A stretch of DNA of 64,000 nucleotides from positions 1,488,001 to 1,552,000 of the forward strand of contig NC_015914.1 of assembly GCF_000222485.1 (NCBI RefSeq), written 5' to 3'. A program made the translations under genes and the position numbers. The notes below the pieces were generated by a model, which ran no database searches, was not told where the DNA came from, and saw nothing but the letters and a program-made list of their open reading frames with translations. Shown here piece by piece: positions 46,946-57,175 of the stretch. Source of the DNA: Cyclobacterium marinum DSM 745. Lineage in GTDB: Bacteria > Bacteroidota > Bacteroidia > Cytophagales > Cyclobacteriaceae. The stretch's first letter is position 1. Each line of letters opens with the position of its first letter.

Positions 46946-48283
46946 TTACCTAGACACCAGATCCACTCCCTCTCTAACTTCTAAAGTCCAGGTTTCAAGT
47001 TTTTTTAATAGCCTTGCACTAATGTCAGGCTCTTTTAATTTTAAGTCATTCCGCTCTTCTAAATCCTCTGATAAGTTAAAAAGTTCAATTTTTTTCTCCT
47101 CTTTATTTTCGACCACCACCAATTTCCAGTCTCCGCTCCTGATAAAACTTTTTTTACCGTAGGCAAAGAAAACATCTCTTTCGGGCAGTTTCTCCTGTCC
47201 CAATAAATTTTCTTTAATGCTAATGCCATCAACTGATGTGCTTGGTTTTCGGCCGATAAAATCCAACAAAGTTGGCAGTAAATCCATAGAAAGAACCGTT
47301 TGATTATTGACACTTCCACCTTTAACTTCTTTAGGAAAACTAAAAATCGCAGGAACCCTACTTCCTCCTTCATAAGGCCCTGCTTTAAATCCTCTTAACC
47401 CTCCATTATCCCCATAATGGTTCGCTCCATTGTCAGAAATAAAAATAACTATTGTATTCTCGTACTGACCTGTTTCTTTCAGGGATTGCATAATTCGACC
47501 TACACCTTCATCCATCACCTCCACCATTTCTTTGTAAATAGAAGATATGCTATCTTGGATCACTTCTTGGGTACCCGCAGTACCAATTTCTCTCAATACT
47601 TTATCGATCCGTCTTTGATAAGGAGAGTGAGGTGCTTCATGTGGCAGGTAAAGAAAAAAGGGAGCCCGCTTCACTTCGGGGTTGTGTTCTTGAATAAACT
47701 TAACACCATATTCAGAAATAAGGTCAGTAGTATAACCTTTTTCATTTTTAATTTTCACCCCATCCCACCAGTCGAGATATCCTTCTTGATCTATGTGGCC
47801 GTGATAATCAACATTCCCACTTACAAACCCAACAAACTCATCAAAACCCTGAAGGGTAGGGTTGAAAGCTTTGTCGTACCCAAGGTGCCATTTGCCAAAC
47901 ATCCCTGTATTGTAACCGAGTTGTTTTAACTCCTCTGCCAAAGTAACTTCAGCTAAGGCTAAACCTACATCTCTATGGCTTTTGGCAGTAACAACCCCTT
48001 CCACACCCGTTCGTTGCTGGTATTTCCCGGTCATTAAAGCTGCTCGAGTGGGACTACATACCGACCCATTGGAATGATAATCGGTAAACAAAACCCCTTC
48101 CGAAGCCAATAAATCCAAATTTGGCGTATTTATATACTCATTTCCATAACAAGAGAGATCTCCATAACCTAGATCATCTGCCATTATTAACACAATATTT
48201 GGCCGCATTGACAAGCTCTCTTTTTCACCTCCACATGACAATAGCCATGCACTCATTAACAGAAAGAAGTAGGGGTTTTTCAT
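46946..48283 (-). CDS. Type I sulfatase lipoprotein
   Basis: The 445-residue sulfatase has a lipoprotein signal (WLLSC, Cys17). It has the alkaline-phosphatase-like metal site (MADDLGYGDLSCYG) and the formylglycine motif CSPTRAALMTGK with Cys76. GMFGKWHLGY and IFISDNGANHYGDNGG complete the core. It removes sulfate esters from a polysaccharide or small ester on the cell surface or in the periplasm. It needs a maturase (FGE or anSME), and none was seen in the window. No carbohydrate hydrolase is adjacent. Confidence 0.93.
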   Translation of the reverse strand: MKNPYFFLLMSAWLLSCGGEKESLSMRPNIVLIMADDLGYGDLSCYGNEYINTPNLDLLASEGVLFTDYHSNGSVCSPTRAALMTGKYQQRTGVEGVVTAKSHRDVGLALAEVTLAEELKQLGYNTGMFGKWHLGYDKAFNPTLQGFDEFVGFVSGNVDYHGHIDQEGYLDWWDGVKIKNEKGYTTDLISEYGVKFIQEHNPEVKRAPFFLYLPHEAPHSPYQRRIDKVLREIGTAGTQEVIQDSISSIYKEMVEVMDEGVGRIMQSLKETGQYENTIVIFISDNGANHYGDNGGLRGFKAGPYEGGSRVPAIFSFPKEVKGGSVNNQTVLSMDLLPTLLDFIGRKPSTSVDGISIKENLLGQEKLPERDVFFAYGKKSFIRSGDWKLVVVENKEEKKIELFNLSEDLEERNDLKLKEPDISARLLKKLETWTLEVREGVDLVSR

Positions 48284-48636
48284 TTTATAAAAGTGTGTTA
48301 CATTTGAGATTTAAGATCTGCTAAAATGGAATTCATTATCAGTCGAAATAGAAATTGTCCTTGAATATAAAAACAAAAACTCCTGCCTATAAATAAATCT
48401 CCATTGCCCTAGCGAAGTTAGGAATAGAAAAAAACATTTCCTTCTTTTTCCTAACATTCAGTGACAGAATTTCCTTTTTATGACATTCTAATCCAAAACC
48501 ATTTCCTAGGACCATTTCGATTTGACAACTGAATCCATCAATAAACCATCTTATCAGTCCTAAACTAACCGTTAAAGCAAAGGCTGCTTCCGAAATATCG
48601 ATTTCAGATTTGACCTATGTAATAGCACAAAGCCGA
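48284..48636. other. Gap with no recognised feature
   Basis: This 353-bp AT-rich stretch lies between the DUF6515 stop and the sulfatase start. There is no exact -7 element for the sulfatase, no terminator stem of note and no coding frame with support. Confidence 0.3.
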
Positions 48637-49209
48637 TTACTGATCGATAAAACCTACCACTTCATAAGCCCTTGTACCATCAATTTGAATTTTTTCATAA
48701 AGGACATTGGAAAATTCATAATAGGTATAACCTTCAATGGTTACCCTTTCATAGTCTTTGGGTAATTCATAAATTATCGTTCCAACTTCAGGCTCTACTA
48801 CTTCATAGGCATTGTTTACCTGGATGAAAAAAGCCCCATTGAACCAAAAATAATCTCTACGCGGATGTTTTACCTTGACATAACCGACCGGAAGTGTTTG
48901 AATACGAAACCCTTTTTTGGGAGCAATAGCTATATACCTTCCACCTGAATAGGTATAGAACTTATTATTTGCAAAGTAGTAATTGACATCTTTGTACTTA
49001 ACGACTGTTCTATTGGGCAGAGTCCTGACAGCCACCACCTTTTTATTAGGTTTTTTATATACCACTTGCTTACTTGAAACCCGTCTATTTTCTTTATTTA
49101 TAACAACAACTTTCTTTGATCCACCCGTTTTTTGGGCTGTGGCCATTTCAGGAATGGAAACAATGAAAAGGAATACTAAAAGGCTGGAAATTTTAATTAT
49201 ATTTTTCAT
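48637..49209 (-). CDS. Exported DUF6515-like protein
   Basis: The 190-residue protein has a signal peptide (MKNIIKISSLLVFLFIVSIP, cleaved near TAQ). A basic linker rich in Lys and Val follows. The domain is rich in Tyr, with repeated short units such as VNYYFANNKFYTYSGG, DYFWFNGAFFIQVNN and TYYEFSNVLYEKI, as in the DUF6515 family. I start it at ATG 49209 because the ten residues upstream would disrupt the signal. The function is unknown; periplasmic or surface location is inferred. Confidence 0.75.
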   Translation of the reverse strand: MKNIIKISSLLVFLFIVSIPEMATAQKTGGSKKVVVINKENRRVSSKQVVYKKPNKKVVAVRTLPNRTVVKYKDVNYYFANNKFYTYSGGRYIAIAPKKGFRIQTLPVGYVKVKHPRRDYFWFNGAFFIQVNNAYEVVEPEVGTIIYELPKDYERVTIEGYTYYEFSNVLYEKIQIDGTRAYEVVGFIDQ

Positions 49210-49621
49210 AATTCTATAATTTTTACCCGGTATACTCAAATGATTTTTATCAACAAGCCTTAAACCTTTAATTAATTTTAGACATGCTATTGCTTACTGA
49301 AACTACTTCAAAACTATCCATTTCATTGCTGTATCTAACTTTAAACAACAATCCAAAGTTAAAATCTCCAATCAGCCAGGTTTTCTTTCAGTTCCAACAC
49401 TCTTTGAGAAGGCTCAAGAAACCTTAATTTCTAACCTGGGTTGAAAATTCTCTAAAGCAGTAATTCAATAGGTATTAAAAAGCCATTGCGTTTTTCGGGG
49501 TTAAACATATTCATTTGACAATGGCCAGAGGAAATGGTTTAATGAGACAAAAAATATCCTAACTGTCTAATAAAAAAAATGGGAATATGGCACCGTTCAA
49601 GATAAATTTGAAGTGGGAAAA
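49210..49621. other. Gap with no recognised feature
   Basis: This 412-bp AT-rich stretch lies between two minus-strand genes for exported proteins. No exact promoter element, terminator or credible small gene was found. TTAAACA-like 7-mers occur but without the paired geometry seen at 41380-41582. Confidence 0.3.
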
Positions 49622-51976
49622 TCATATAACCTTTATCCACCTCAATTTGTACCACTTGGTACCAACTTTAAATTGAATAAAATAACTGCCCGAAGGGAGG
49701 CTTTTCAGGTCCTCTTCTAATTTAATCTTTCCTATCTCATCTAATATGCTCCCCCCTAAGTACAACACGCCTCCTGAACTCCACACCATGTAAGTGAACT
49801 CCGGACGATTTTGTAGATCAAACAGATCTAAATGAACCTCGCCCCCTGTGTATGGCATAGGATGAATTCGTGGCTCTTGGTTGAGAAATCTTGGATTATC
49901 TACCCTCAAAACCGGACTAAAACTTAACTCACCCTCTTCATCTTCAGCTTTTACCTGATAATACCAATAGGGATTATTAAAAGTTAAATAATTATCATGA
50001 AACATCACTTTGACCCCATAATTTTGACTTGACAAAACTTCAATTGGATTAAACTCCATGCTTTGACCATCAGCTCTTAAAATGGTATAGCCTGCAGGCA
50101 ATTTAGTGTCATTCACCCAAGATATTTCCACACTATTTCCATTAAAAAAAGCTTCAAACTCCATCCATTCCAAAGGCAAAACACTTAATTCATTGATACT
50201 TGAAATAGCAAAAGCATTGTTTAACAATTCATTTAATACTACAGTCCTTCCTGCCCATAACTTTCCCGATAGTTCACTTGCAGGCAAATGTAAGCCTGCT
50301 GCTGCTTCTCCATTTCCTGTTAACCTTACATGATCCACGTCTTGAATACCTAAATCATCGGCCAAAACCCACAGGTTAATTAATGAAGAAGAGCCGGCAG
50401 AAGCTGTTATTTCAAAATAGCTGTTCAACTCAAAAACAATTTTTGTCCCATCTACATCATTAAAGCCGGGGTCATAGGTTACGCCGGGATTATTAAAATA
50501 CCGAATAGCAATACTATTCCCCTGTTCGGAAAGGTTCCCGTCCAATAATAAATGCCGCGGAAATCCTAGTTCATTGTCAAAAAATGGAAACAAAGCATTC
50601 CCTTGATCAGGGATTTCAGGAAGGTTTTGATAAACCATCTCCTCCAAATTATGCCAATTCCCGCCACTGTAATGATAGGTTCCTGAAGGCCCAAAATCTA
50701 AAAAGAGCGAATTGTTTGAAAAATCAATATCTCCGGCTAGTTGCTCAAAGCTTTGGAGAATGATTAAGTCATGATCAAGGATCAGCATTCCAGCTTCCTT
50801 ATTCATATCCAATTCAAAAAGCTGAAAAGATGGGATAGAAATCAGCTGATCACTTGTCCCATCAACAATCAAACGGGTAGAAGTCCCATTCACCGTTCCT
50901 CCATCCCAATATATCAAGTCTCCTTTTACCTTTAATAGTAGCGGCAAGACCTTCTCTGCAGCACCTGAAAAATACAAATTGTTGTAAATAAAATCATCCT
51001 CTGATGTTGTCATGGTACTTTGTAACAACTCTTGGGAACCTCCTTCTCCCGCGTAGATAACATTTCCATCCAACTGCACACTTACTGCATCAATTATGGG
51101 TCGTTCTCCGGAAAGCATCAGATTAGCCCCTTCCTCAAGTACAAAAGAACTTGCTGGCCTACTATCGGACCTGCGTATTATTTGATTAAAGGCTTTGGTC
51201 CCTTCAGAAATTAATGTGGCACCGGATAATATTCTAAAATCTCCATAATCCTCAGTTCCAAACTTACCTTGGATATTGAATGAAAAGGTTGAGGTATAGA
51301 AAGGAGTCTGTTCCTCATTGACGGTTTGCTTTACCGCACCACTCTCCACCACAAAGCTATTGGCTTTAAAGGCCGCATTAACCACCAAGGTATCCTCCCC
51401 ATCAGGCGCAAAAATCACCCCAAACCGACTGTTCAAATTGCTTGCACTCCAAGAATTTCGATCAACAATGGTTCGGCTCTTGCCTTTAAAAACGAGGGTG
51501 CCTGTTTCCGGATAAATCCAATCTGTAATTCCAGATGTAGCATTGAAATACTCAAAATTGCCGGCTTCCTCTGTTATGCTATGCAACTGCCCAAAAACCC
51601 ATAATTCGTGGGTTTGTAAATTAAGCTTTTTACCGGGATCAATGGATGAAATGGTTTCAGCAAAAAGATATAAACTCCCTACCTCCTCCGATTGGGTCAA
51701 CCTCACTTCTTGCTTCCATCCAATAAACACCTTGCTGATCCGTTTTGGATAGTCGGTCGCAGGTATCCACTCTGCCCCATTGTATTGTTCCCATGTATTG
51801 GGATCGTCCCAATCTCCCACCCCATCTTCAGGCAAATTGCTTCTATAACAGGTATTGTCAAGAGGGATGGCACTTATGGAAGGAAAACTTAAGAATAAAA
51901 ATAGCGTAGCAAAGATAATGGTTGATACAAACCGTTTAGAATAATTAAAAATCGCTATTTTATAAAAAATATCCAT
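49622..51976 (-). CDS. Large exported surface protein with T9SS-like C-terminus
   Basis: The 784-residue protein has a signal peptide (about 15-36). Its start, GDWDDPNTWEQYNGAEW, is common in secreted Bacteroidota proteins. A long beta-rich body follows, then a fibronectin-like module near 600-690 (LPLEWMEFEAFFNGNSVEISW, a stretch typical just before T9SS sorting domains). The C-terminal 80 residues include PRIHPMPYTGGEVHLDL and LPSGSYFIQFKVGTKWYKLR, a divergent T9SS sorting domain. No enzymatic motif was seen. It is probably a T9SS cargo or cell-surface protein of unknown role. Confidence 0.75.
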   Translation of the reverse strand: MDIFYKIAIFNYSKRFVSTIIFATLFLFLSFPSISAIPLDNTCYRSNLPEDGVGDWDDPNTWEQYNGAEWIPATDYPKRISKVFIGWKQEVRLTQSEEVGSLYLFAETISSIDPGKKLNLQTHELWVFGQLHSITEEAGNFEYFNATSGITDWIYPETGTLVFKGKSRTIVDRNSWSASNLNSRFGVIFAPDGEDTLVVNAAFKANSFVVESGAVKQTVNEEQTPFYTSTFSFNIQGKFGTEDYGDFRILSGATLISEGTKAFNQIIRRSDSRPASSFVLEEGANLMLSGERPIIDAVSVQLDGNVIYAGEGGSQELLQSTMTTSEDDFIYNNLYFSGAAEKVLPLLLKVKGDLIYWDGGTVNGTSTRLIVDGTSDQLISIPSFQLFELDMNKEAGMLILDHDLIILQSFEQLAGDIDFSNNSLFLDFGPSGTYHYSGGNWHNLEEMVYQNLPEIPDQGNALFPFFDNELGFPRHLLLDGNLSEQGNSIAIRYFNNPGVTYDPGFNDVDGTKIVFELNSYFEITASAGSSSLINLWVLADDLGIQDVDHVRLTGNGEAAAGLHLPASELSGKLWAGRTVVLNELLNNAFAISSINELSVLPLEWMEFEAFFNGNSVEISWVNDTKLPAGYTILRADGQSMEFNPIEVLSSQNYGVKVMFHDNYLTFNNPYWYYQVKAEDEEGELSFSPVLRVDNPRFLNQEPRIHPMPYTGGEVHLDLFDLQNRPEFTYMVWSSGGVLYLGGSILDEIGKIKLEEDLKSLPSGSYFIQFKVGTKWYKLRWIKVI

Positions 51977-52147
51977 AACAAAAATGAATAATTAATTAAA
52001 ATAGTGATTTTACATTTATTTTCAAAATATATAATTCAAATAAACTTATATAAACTTCTTTTATATCGCATACAATCAAAACAACAAACGAATCAATAAC
52101 CCTTTTATTTAAAGAATACGGATATCAGGATAACTCAAATATTACTT

Positions 52148-52155
52148 TAAATTTG
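52148..52155 (+). promoter_or_regulatory. Candidate -7 element for the Lnb-like gene
   Basis: TAAATTTG matches TAnnTTTG, 40 bp before ATG 52196. No clear -33 TTTG. Confidence 0.4.
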
Positions 52156-52195
52156 TGAGGTAATCTGATATTTTCCTCATACTGCATTTAATATT

Positions 52196-53416
52196 ATGCC
52201 ATTAGAAATTCTCAAGCACAACTTTCGAAAAAGGCTCTTTTTGAGTACCTTTTTGTTTTTGGCTTTTTTTATCACCTTGCCTGCATCTGCGGCCACGTAC
52301 AAAATAAGCCTGCTTACATGCGACCCCGGAGATGAGTTGTATTCCACCTTTGGCCATAGCGCCATCCGTGTAGTAGAATTGGAGAGTGGACAAGATCTGG
52401 TATTCAATTACGGAACTTTCGATTTTAACACACCCTTTTTCTATATCAAGTTCATTCGTCGCACCTTGGATTACCAATTGTCTTTGACTACCACAGCGAA
52501 TTTTTTACGGGAATACAATTATTTCAAACGAAACGTAAGGGAGCAGGAATTGAACCTATCACCTGAGCAAAGTCAGGCAGTTGTGGCTTTTCTGCAAAAC
52601 AACTACCGGCCTGAAAACAGAAAATACCGGTATGATTTTTTCTTTGACAATTGTGCTACCAGAATTACAGGAATGTTAGAAAGTGTATTGGGGCAATCTT
52701 TGAGATGGAACTACCCAACTGAAGCAGATGAAAAGACTTTTAGAAATTTAATTGATGAATACGTTTATCCTCTCCCTTGGTCAGATTTAGGCATAGATCT
52801 TGCGTTGGGTGCAGTGATTGACAGGGAAGCCACAGCGGCAGAAAAAGCCTTTCTGCCGGATTATTTAGAGGCTTCATTCAGTAGTGCCACGATTATAGGT
52901 GATGGACCTGAAAGGCCTTTGGTAAGCCGGACCAATACCATTTACGACTTTCCAAAAACTGCGAATAATGAATTTAATTTGGTAAATCCTTATGTGATTT
53001 TCTGGGTATTTGCGATACTTGTTGGGATTGTGACCTTTATAGGTTTCAAGAAAAAACGTTTGTTCAAAGGTTTTGACATCAGTCTCTTTACCATTTTGGG
53101 TTTATTAGGAGTATTGCTTGTATTCCTTTGGTTTTTCACAGCCCATTCTCAAACCAAAAACAATTGGAACCTCTTTTGGGCATTTCCGGGTCATTTGTAT
53201 ATCAGTTATTTATTGATCAAAAAACCCAATAAAGTAATATTGAAAAAATTACTGTTAGCCGCAATGATACTGGCTGATTTGGCTTTGGTGGTTTGGTTAT
53301 TGGGTTTTCAATCATTTCATCCCAGTATTTTGCCATTATTGCTAATCATTATTTTAAGGACAAATTTCCTATATTATAACATTGATCGGTTCAGTTATTT
53401 AAGGAAAAGAAACTGA
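52196..53416 (+). CDS. DUF4105 / Lnb-type candidate lipoprotein N-acyltransferase
   Basis: The 406-residue protein has a signal or first membrane helix (about 13-32) and a periplasmic DUF4105 domain. Its likely active-site motifs are FGHSAIRV (His54) and FFFDNCATRITG (Cys153), a Cys/His pair like that of NlpC/P60-type acyltransferases. Four or five membrane helices follow (about 260-400). The family has been named Lnb, a lipoprotein N-acyltransferase of Bacteroidota lacking E. coli-type Lnt. That link is from recall and should be checked. uvrB follows after 57 bp. Confidence 0.8.
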   Translation: MPLEILKHNFRKRLFLSTFLFLAFFITLPASAATYKISLLTCDPGDELYSTFGHSAIRVVELESGQDLVFNYGTFDFNTPFFYIKFIRRTLDYQLSLTTTANFLREYNYFKRNVREQELNLSPEQSQAVVAFLQNNYRPENRKYRYDFFFDNCATRITGMLESVLGQSLRWNYPTEADEKTFRNLIDEYVYPLPWSDLGIDLALGAVIDREATAAEKAFLPDYLEASFSSATIIGDGPERPLVSRTNTIYDFPKTANNEFNLVNPYVIFWVFAILVGIVTFIGFKKKRLFKGFDISLFTILGLLGVLLVFLWFFTAHSQTKNNWNLFWAFPGHLYISYLLIKKPNKVILKKLLLAAMILADLALVVWLLGFQSFHPSILPLLLIIILRTNFLYYNIDRFSYLRKRN

Positions 53417-53473
53417 ATCATCAAACTATTCATTACCCATTAAGCGTTGTAGGTATATAATTAAAAAATCCAG

Positions 53474-55510
53474 ATGAGCTTCAATATTATTTCAGATTAT
53501 GTCCCAACGGGTGACCAGCCTAAAGCCATCAAAAGCCTGGTAGAAGGCATTAATTCTGCCGAACCTTCCCAAGTACTGTTAGGAGTAACCGGTTCAGGAA
53601 AAACCTTTACCGTAGCCAATGTGATTCAGGAGGTACAAAAACCCACTTTGGTACTTAGCCATAATAAAACGCTGGCAGCTCAATTGTATGGTGAATTCAA
53701 ACAGTTTTTCCCCAACAATTCTGTAGAATATTTTATTAGTTATTACGACTATTACCAGCCTGAAGCATTTATTCCTACCAGTAGTACCTATATAGAAAAA
53801 GATCTTTCTATAAATGAGGAAATTGAAAAATTAAGACTATCTGCAACTTCTGCCCTTCTTTCCGGCAGAAGAGATGTAATCGTCGTGGCATCAGTTTCCT
53901 GCATTTACGGTATAGGAAATCCTGATGAATTTGGTAAGAACGTCATAAAAGTTCAAGAAGGAGATAGAATACCTAGAAACCAATTCTTATTTAAATTGGT
54001 GGAAGTCCTATACAGCAGAACCTCAGGTGATTTTACCAGAGGCACTTTTAGAGTGAAAGGTGATACAGTTGATATATTTGTAGCTTACGGAGATTTTGCC
54101 TACCGGATATTCTTCTGGGGAGATGAAATAGAAGCCATACAGAGAGTGGACCCAGTGAGTGGCAAAAAATTATCTGACGAAAAAATTATCAGCATCTTCC
54201 CTGCCAATTTATTTGTCACCGGAAGGGATGTGATAGACACCGCCATACATGAAATTCAAGACGATTTGGTTGCTCAAGTTTCTGCATTTGAGCGGGACAT
54301 GAAATTAATGGAAGCCAAAAGGCTCAAAGAGAGAACGGAATTTGATTTGGAAATGATTAGGGAGCTGGGATATTGTTCAGGAGTGGAAAATTACTCAAGG
54401 TATTTTGACCGGAGACTACCAGGGACTCGCCCTTTCTGCCTTTTGGATTATTTTCCCGATGATTTCTTGATGGTAATTGATGAAAGCCATGTCACTTTAC
54501 CACAAGTTAGGGCCATGTGGGGTGGGGACAGATCTCGGAAGACCAACTTGGTAGATTATGGTTTCCGACTTCCTTCGGCGTTGGATAATCGCCCATTGAA
54601 ATTTGATGAATTTGAATCCCTTACCAATCAAGTAATTTATGTAAGTGCCACCCCGGGAGACTATGAGCTTAATAAATCTGAAGGGGTAGTTATTGAACAA
54701 ATCATTCGTCCTACAGGGCTTCTTGATCCCGTGATCGAAGTTAGACCAAGTGCTGATCAGATTGATGATTTATTAGAGGAGATCGACCAAACAATTAAAA
54801 ATGGGTTCAGGGTATTGGTGACCACCCTTACCAAGAGAATGGCAGAAGAACTGGACAAGTATTTGGCCAAGGTGGGTGTAAAATCCCGTTATATTCATTC
54901 CGAGGTAAAACCATTGGACCGGGTGGAAATATTAAGAGAACTTAGGCTGGGTGTATTCGATGTTTTGGTAGGGGTAAACTTATTGAGAGAAGGTTTAGAT
55001 CTACCTGAAGTGGCTTTAGTAGCTATTTTAGATGCTGACAAAGAAGGCTTTTTAAGAAATGAAAGGAGTTTGGTTCAGACCATTGGCCGGGCAGCAAGAA
55101 ATGCTGAAGGAAAAGTAATTATGTATGCGGATAAAACTACTGAAAGCATGCGATTATCCATTGAAGAAACCAATAGAAGGAGAGCAAAACAACATGCTTA
55201 TAATGAAGAAAATGGCATAACCCCTAAAACTGTTATCAAGTCACATGACAGAATTATGGGCCAAACCAAAGTAGCAGACAGTAAACGAAATGCCAAAGTT
55301 TATGTGGAAAATAATCCTGAAGAGATGGATGTGGCAGCTGATCCGGTGATTCAATATTTAAGTAGAGAAAAACTTGAAAAATTAATCACCCAAACCCAAA
55401 AAAGAATGGAAGCTGCTGCCAAGGAATTGAACTTTATGGAAGCTGCCAGGTTACGAGATGAATGGACGGGACTTAAGAAAAGACTGGAGATTATTAACGT
55501 TGGTAAATAA
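53474..55510 (+). CDS. uvrB: Excinuclease ABC subunit B
   Basis: The 678-residue damage-verification helicase of nucleotide excision repair has Walker A GVTGSGKT (37-44), the beta-hairpin region [13 protein letters not shown], Walker [11 protein letters not shown], helicase motifs SATPGDYE and QTIGRAARN, and a C-terminal UVR motif ([20 protein letters not shown]). All domains are complete and the length is normal. Its stop abuts the start of the next gene (TAAATG). It acts with UvrA and UvrC, not in the window, and with Mfd (19345-22689). Confidence 0.98.
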   Translation: MSFNIISDYVPTGDQPKAIKSLVEGINSAEPSQVLLGVTGSGKTFTVANVIQEVQKPTLVLSHNKTLAAQLYGEFKQFFPNNSVEYFISYYDYYQPEAFIPTSSTYIEKDLSINEEIEKLRLSATSALLSGRRDVIVVASVSCIYGIGNPDEFGKNVIKVQEGDRIPRNQFLFKLVEVLYSRTSGDFTRGTFRVKGDTVDIFVAYGDFAYRIFFWGDEIEAIQRVDPVSGKKLSDEKIISIFPANLFVTGRDVIDTAIHEIQDDLVAQVSAFERDMKLMEAKRLKERTEFDLEMIRELGYCSGVENYSRYFDRRLPGTRPFCLLDYFPDDFLMVIDESHVTLPQVRAMWGGDRSRKTNLVDYGFRLPSALDNRPLKFDEFESLTNQVIYVSATPGDYELNKSEGVVIEQIIRPTGLLDPVIEVRPSADQIDDLLEEIDQTIKNGFRVLVTTLTKRMAEELDKYLAKVGVKSRYIHSEVKPLDRVEILRELRLGVFDVLVGVNLLREGLDLPEVALVAILDADKEGFLRNERSLVQTIGRAARNAEGKVIMYADKTTESMRLSIEETNRRRAKQHAYNEENGITPKTVIKSHDRIMGQTKVADSKRNAKVYVENNPEEMDVAADPVIQYLSREKLEKLITQTQKRMEAAAKELNFMEAARLRDEWTGLKKRLEIINVGK

Positions 55511-55951
55511 ATGAAAATAATAAATTGCATTGTCCTAATCGTGGGCATCACCATTCTAACCACAGAACAAATTAAAGCTCAACAAGCAGGAGGTAGTTTT
55601 TTGGTTAGTACAGGAGTTGATCTAATTAGGACTGATTTGAACAAAATATTAGAAAGGGCTCAGTTTGGTGCTGAGGTCAATTATTTCTATTTGCATCAAT
55701 TGTCTTTTTCCGGAGGTTATGAATACAATATCAACCATCCAAATCAGGTAACAGCCGGCTTAAGGTATTACCCATTAGAACCTGTATTTCTGCGTGCTCG
55801 TGCTCTTTTAGGGAATGGTGCAGATTTTGGCTTAGGAGCCGGCTACACTTATAATTTAAGCTATAGAATGCGCTTGGAAGGCATGACGGATTATTATGTT
55901 CAACGAAAAGCGATAGGCTTACGGGTTGGACTTGCAATTTTGATAAATTAA
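55511..55951 (+). CDS. Small outer-membrane beta-barrel-like protein
   Basis: The 146-residue protein has a signal peptide (about 1-23, ending IKAQQ). The rest consists of alternating strands typical of a small eight-stranded barrel (FGAEVNYFYLHQLSFSGGYE, QVTAGLRYYPLEPVFLRARA, DFGLGAGYTYNLSYRMRLEG). The last residues, GLRVGLAILIN, resemble a closing strand. It starts immediately at the uvrB stop, so it is cotranscribed. The function is unknown. Confidence 0.7.
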   Translation: MKIINCIVLIVGITILTTEQIKAQQAGGSFLVSTGVDLIRTDLNKILERAQFGAEVNYFYLHQLSFSGGYEYNINHPNQVTAGLRYYPLEPVFLRARALLGNGADFGLGAGYTYNLSYRMRLEGMTDYYVQRKAIGLRVGLAILIN

Positions 55952-55958
55952 ATGAAAA

Positions 55959-56603
55959 ATGACCACCATTCAGGACATCACGAGACTAGCTCAAAGAGGA
56001 GAAGGCCTGCATGTTGAATTTAAAAAGAAAGCGGCTCATCCTGAAAAAATCGTTAAAGAAATTATAGCGATGGCAAATACAGATGGAGGTCATCTATTAC
56101 TTGGTGTTGATGATGATGGAACTGTAAGTGGTCAACGCCATATTGAGGAAGAGGTTTATGCAATGGACAAAGCGATCAAAGAATTGATACATCCTCCGAT
56201 AAAACTAAACTGCACAGTAAAGGCACTCAACCAAAAAAAGGGAGTAGCCATTTACAAAATAGAAAAAAGCACTTCTGCCCCTCATTATTTGCGTGAAGGA
56301 AAAAAGAAAAAATCCTATGTCAGAGTAGCCGACAGAAGCATCCAAGCCAGCCGTGAAATGTGGGAAATAATGAAAAGGAAAAATAATTCGAACAATGTAA
56401 TCTTCAAATACGGGAAAAAGGAAGAGCTGTTGATGAAAGCTTTGGCCAATCAACCATACATTACGTTAAAGGAGTTTATGAACATGGCTCGAATTCCTGT
56501 TTACATAGCCTCCAAAACACTGGTAAAACTAGTTATCGCCAATGTTTTGGAGGTCATACCACAAGAATCAGGGGACAGGTTTAAAACTAAAGCCCATCTT
56601 TAG
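55959..56603 (+). CDS. AlbA_2 (Schlafen-like) domain protein
   Basis: The 214-residue protein has the AlbA_2 domain once called a divergent ATP-binding or AAA_4 domain: EGLHVEFKKKAAHPEKIVKE, IAMANTDGGHLLLGVDDDG and APHYLREGKKKKSYVRVADR. A C-terminal winged-helix-like segment (about 150-210) may bind DNA. It lies 8 bp after the barrel gene and converges on recX with a 17-bp overlap of the 3' ends. Related proteins act as regulators or nucleases; the role here is unknown. Confidence 0.82.
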   Translation: MTTIQDITRLAQRGEGLHVEFKKKAAHPEKIVKEIIAMANTDGGHLLLGVDDDGTVSGQRHIEEEVYAMDKAIKELIHPPIKLNCTVKALNQKKGVAIYKIEKSTSAPHYLREGKKKKSYVRVADRSIQASREMWEIMKRKNNSNNVIFKYGKKEELLMKALANQPYITLKEFMNMARIPVYIASKTLVKLVIANVLEVIPQESGDRFKTKAHL

Positions 56604-57102
56604 TCTCCAACTGCTCCACCACTTCCCAGACTAGGTCTGATTCAAAGCCCCTAAATATCAGGAATCGCCCTACTTTGGATTTCTTTTTATACAAATCACT
56701 TTCATTGGTCAGTTTCCACTTCCTATCTGCCAAGTGTAACAAAGTATCATGGTATTCCTCGGGCTGCAATAAATCTAACCCTTCCTGAACCAATTGATCT
56801 GAGATCCCTCTCATTTTAAGTTCTTGCCGAATCCTTACTCTTCCCCAACGTTTCAAGTTAAACCTTCCTTTAACGAAACTACTCACAAAGCGCTTCTCAT
56901 TGATGAAATCCTGCGCAATTAAATTTTGTAAGATTTTTTCTTTCTCACCTTCCTCTAAATCGATTTCATCCAGCTTGGTCACAACCTCAGAAATAGCTCG
57001 CTCCTGATAGGCGCAATAAGCAGCTATTTTTTTTAAAGCTTTTGAATAGCTATTGTTCTTTTTTGAACCTGAAACCGAATTTCCTTTTTCTGGAACTGAC
57101 AT
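56587..57102 (-). CDS. recX: Regulatory protein RecX
   Basis: The 171-residue helical protein inhibits RecA filaments. It has the RecX three-helix repeats: ALKKIAAYCAYQERAISEVV, DFINEKRFVSSFVKGRFNLK with RWGRVRIRQELKMRGIS, and SKVGRFLIFRGFESDLVWEV. I start it at ATG 57102; the longer frame adds 25 hydrophobic residues not seen in RecX, and would overlap the tpiA start region. It is divergent from tpiA and overlaps the AlbA_2 gene at its 3' end. Confidence 0.92.
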   Translation of the reverse strand: MSVPEKGNSVSGSKKNNSYSKALKKIAAYCAYQERAISEVVTKLDEIDLEEGEKEKILQNLIAQDFINEKRFVSSFVKGRFNLKRWGRVRIRQELKMRGISDQLVQEGLDLLQPEEYHDTLLHLADRKWKLTNESDLYKKKSKVGRFLIFRGFESDLVWEVVEQLETKDGL

Positions 57103-57175
57103 TTTACGTAATTTTAGCTTTTGGTATATTAACGGGATAATCCTGACCAAATATATAAATCTAAATAGAAATATC

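Noticed and set aside
57053..57175. Long N-terminal extension of tpiA
   Set aside because: The extra residues have no homology and overlap recX on the other strand; TpiA normally begins at the GNWKMN region.
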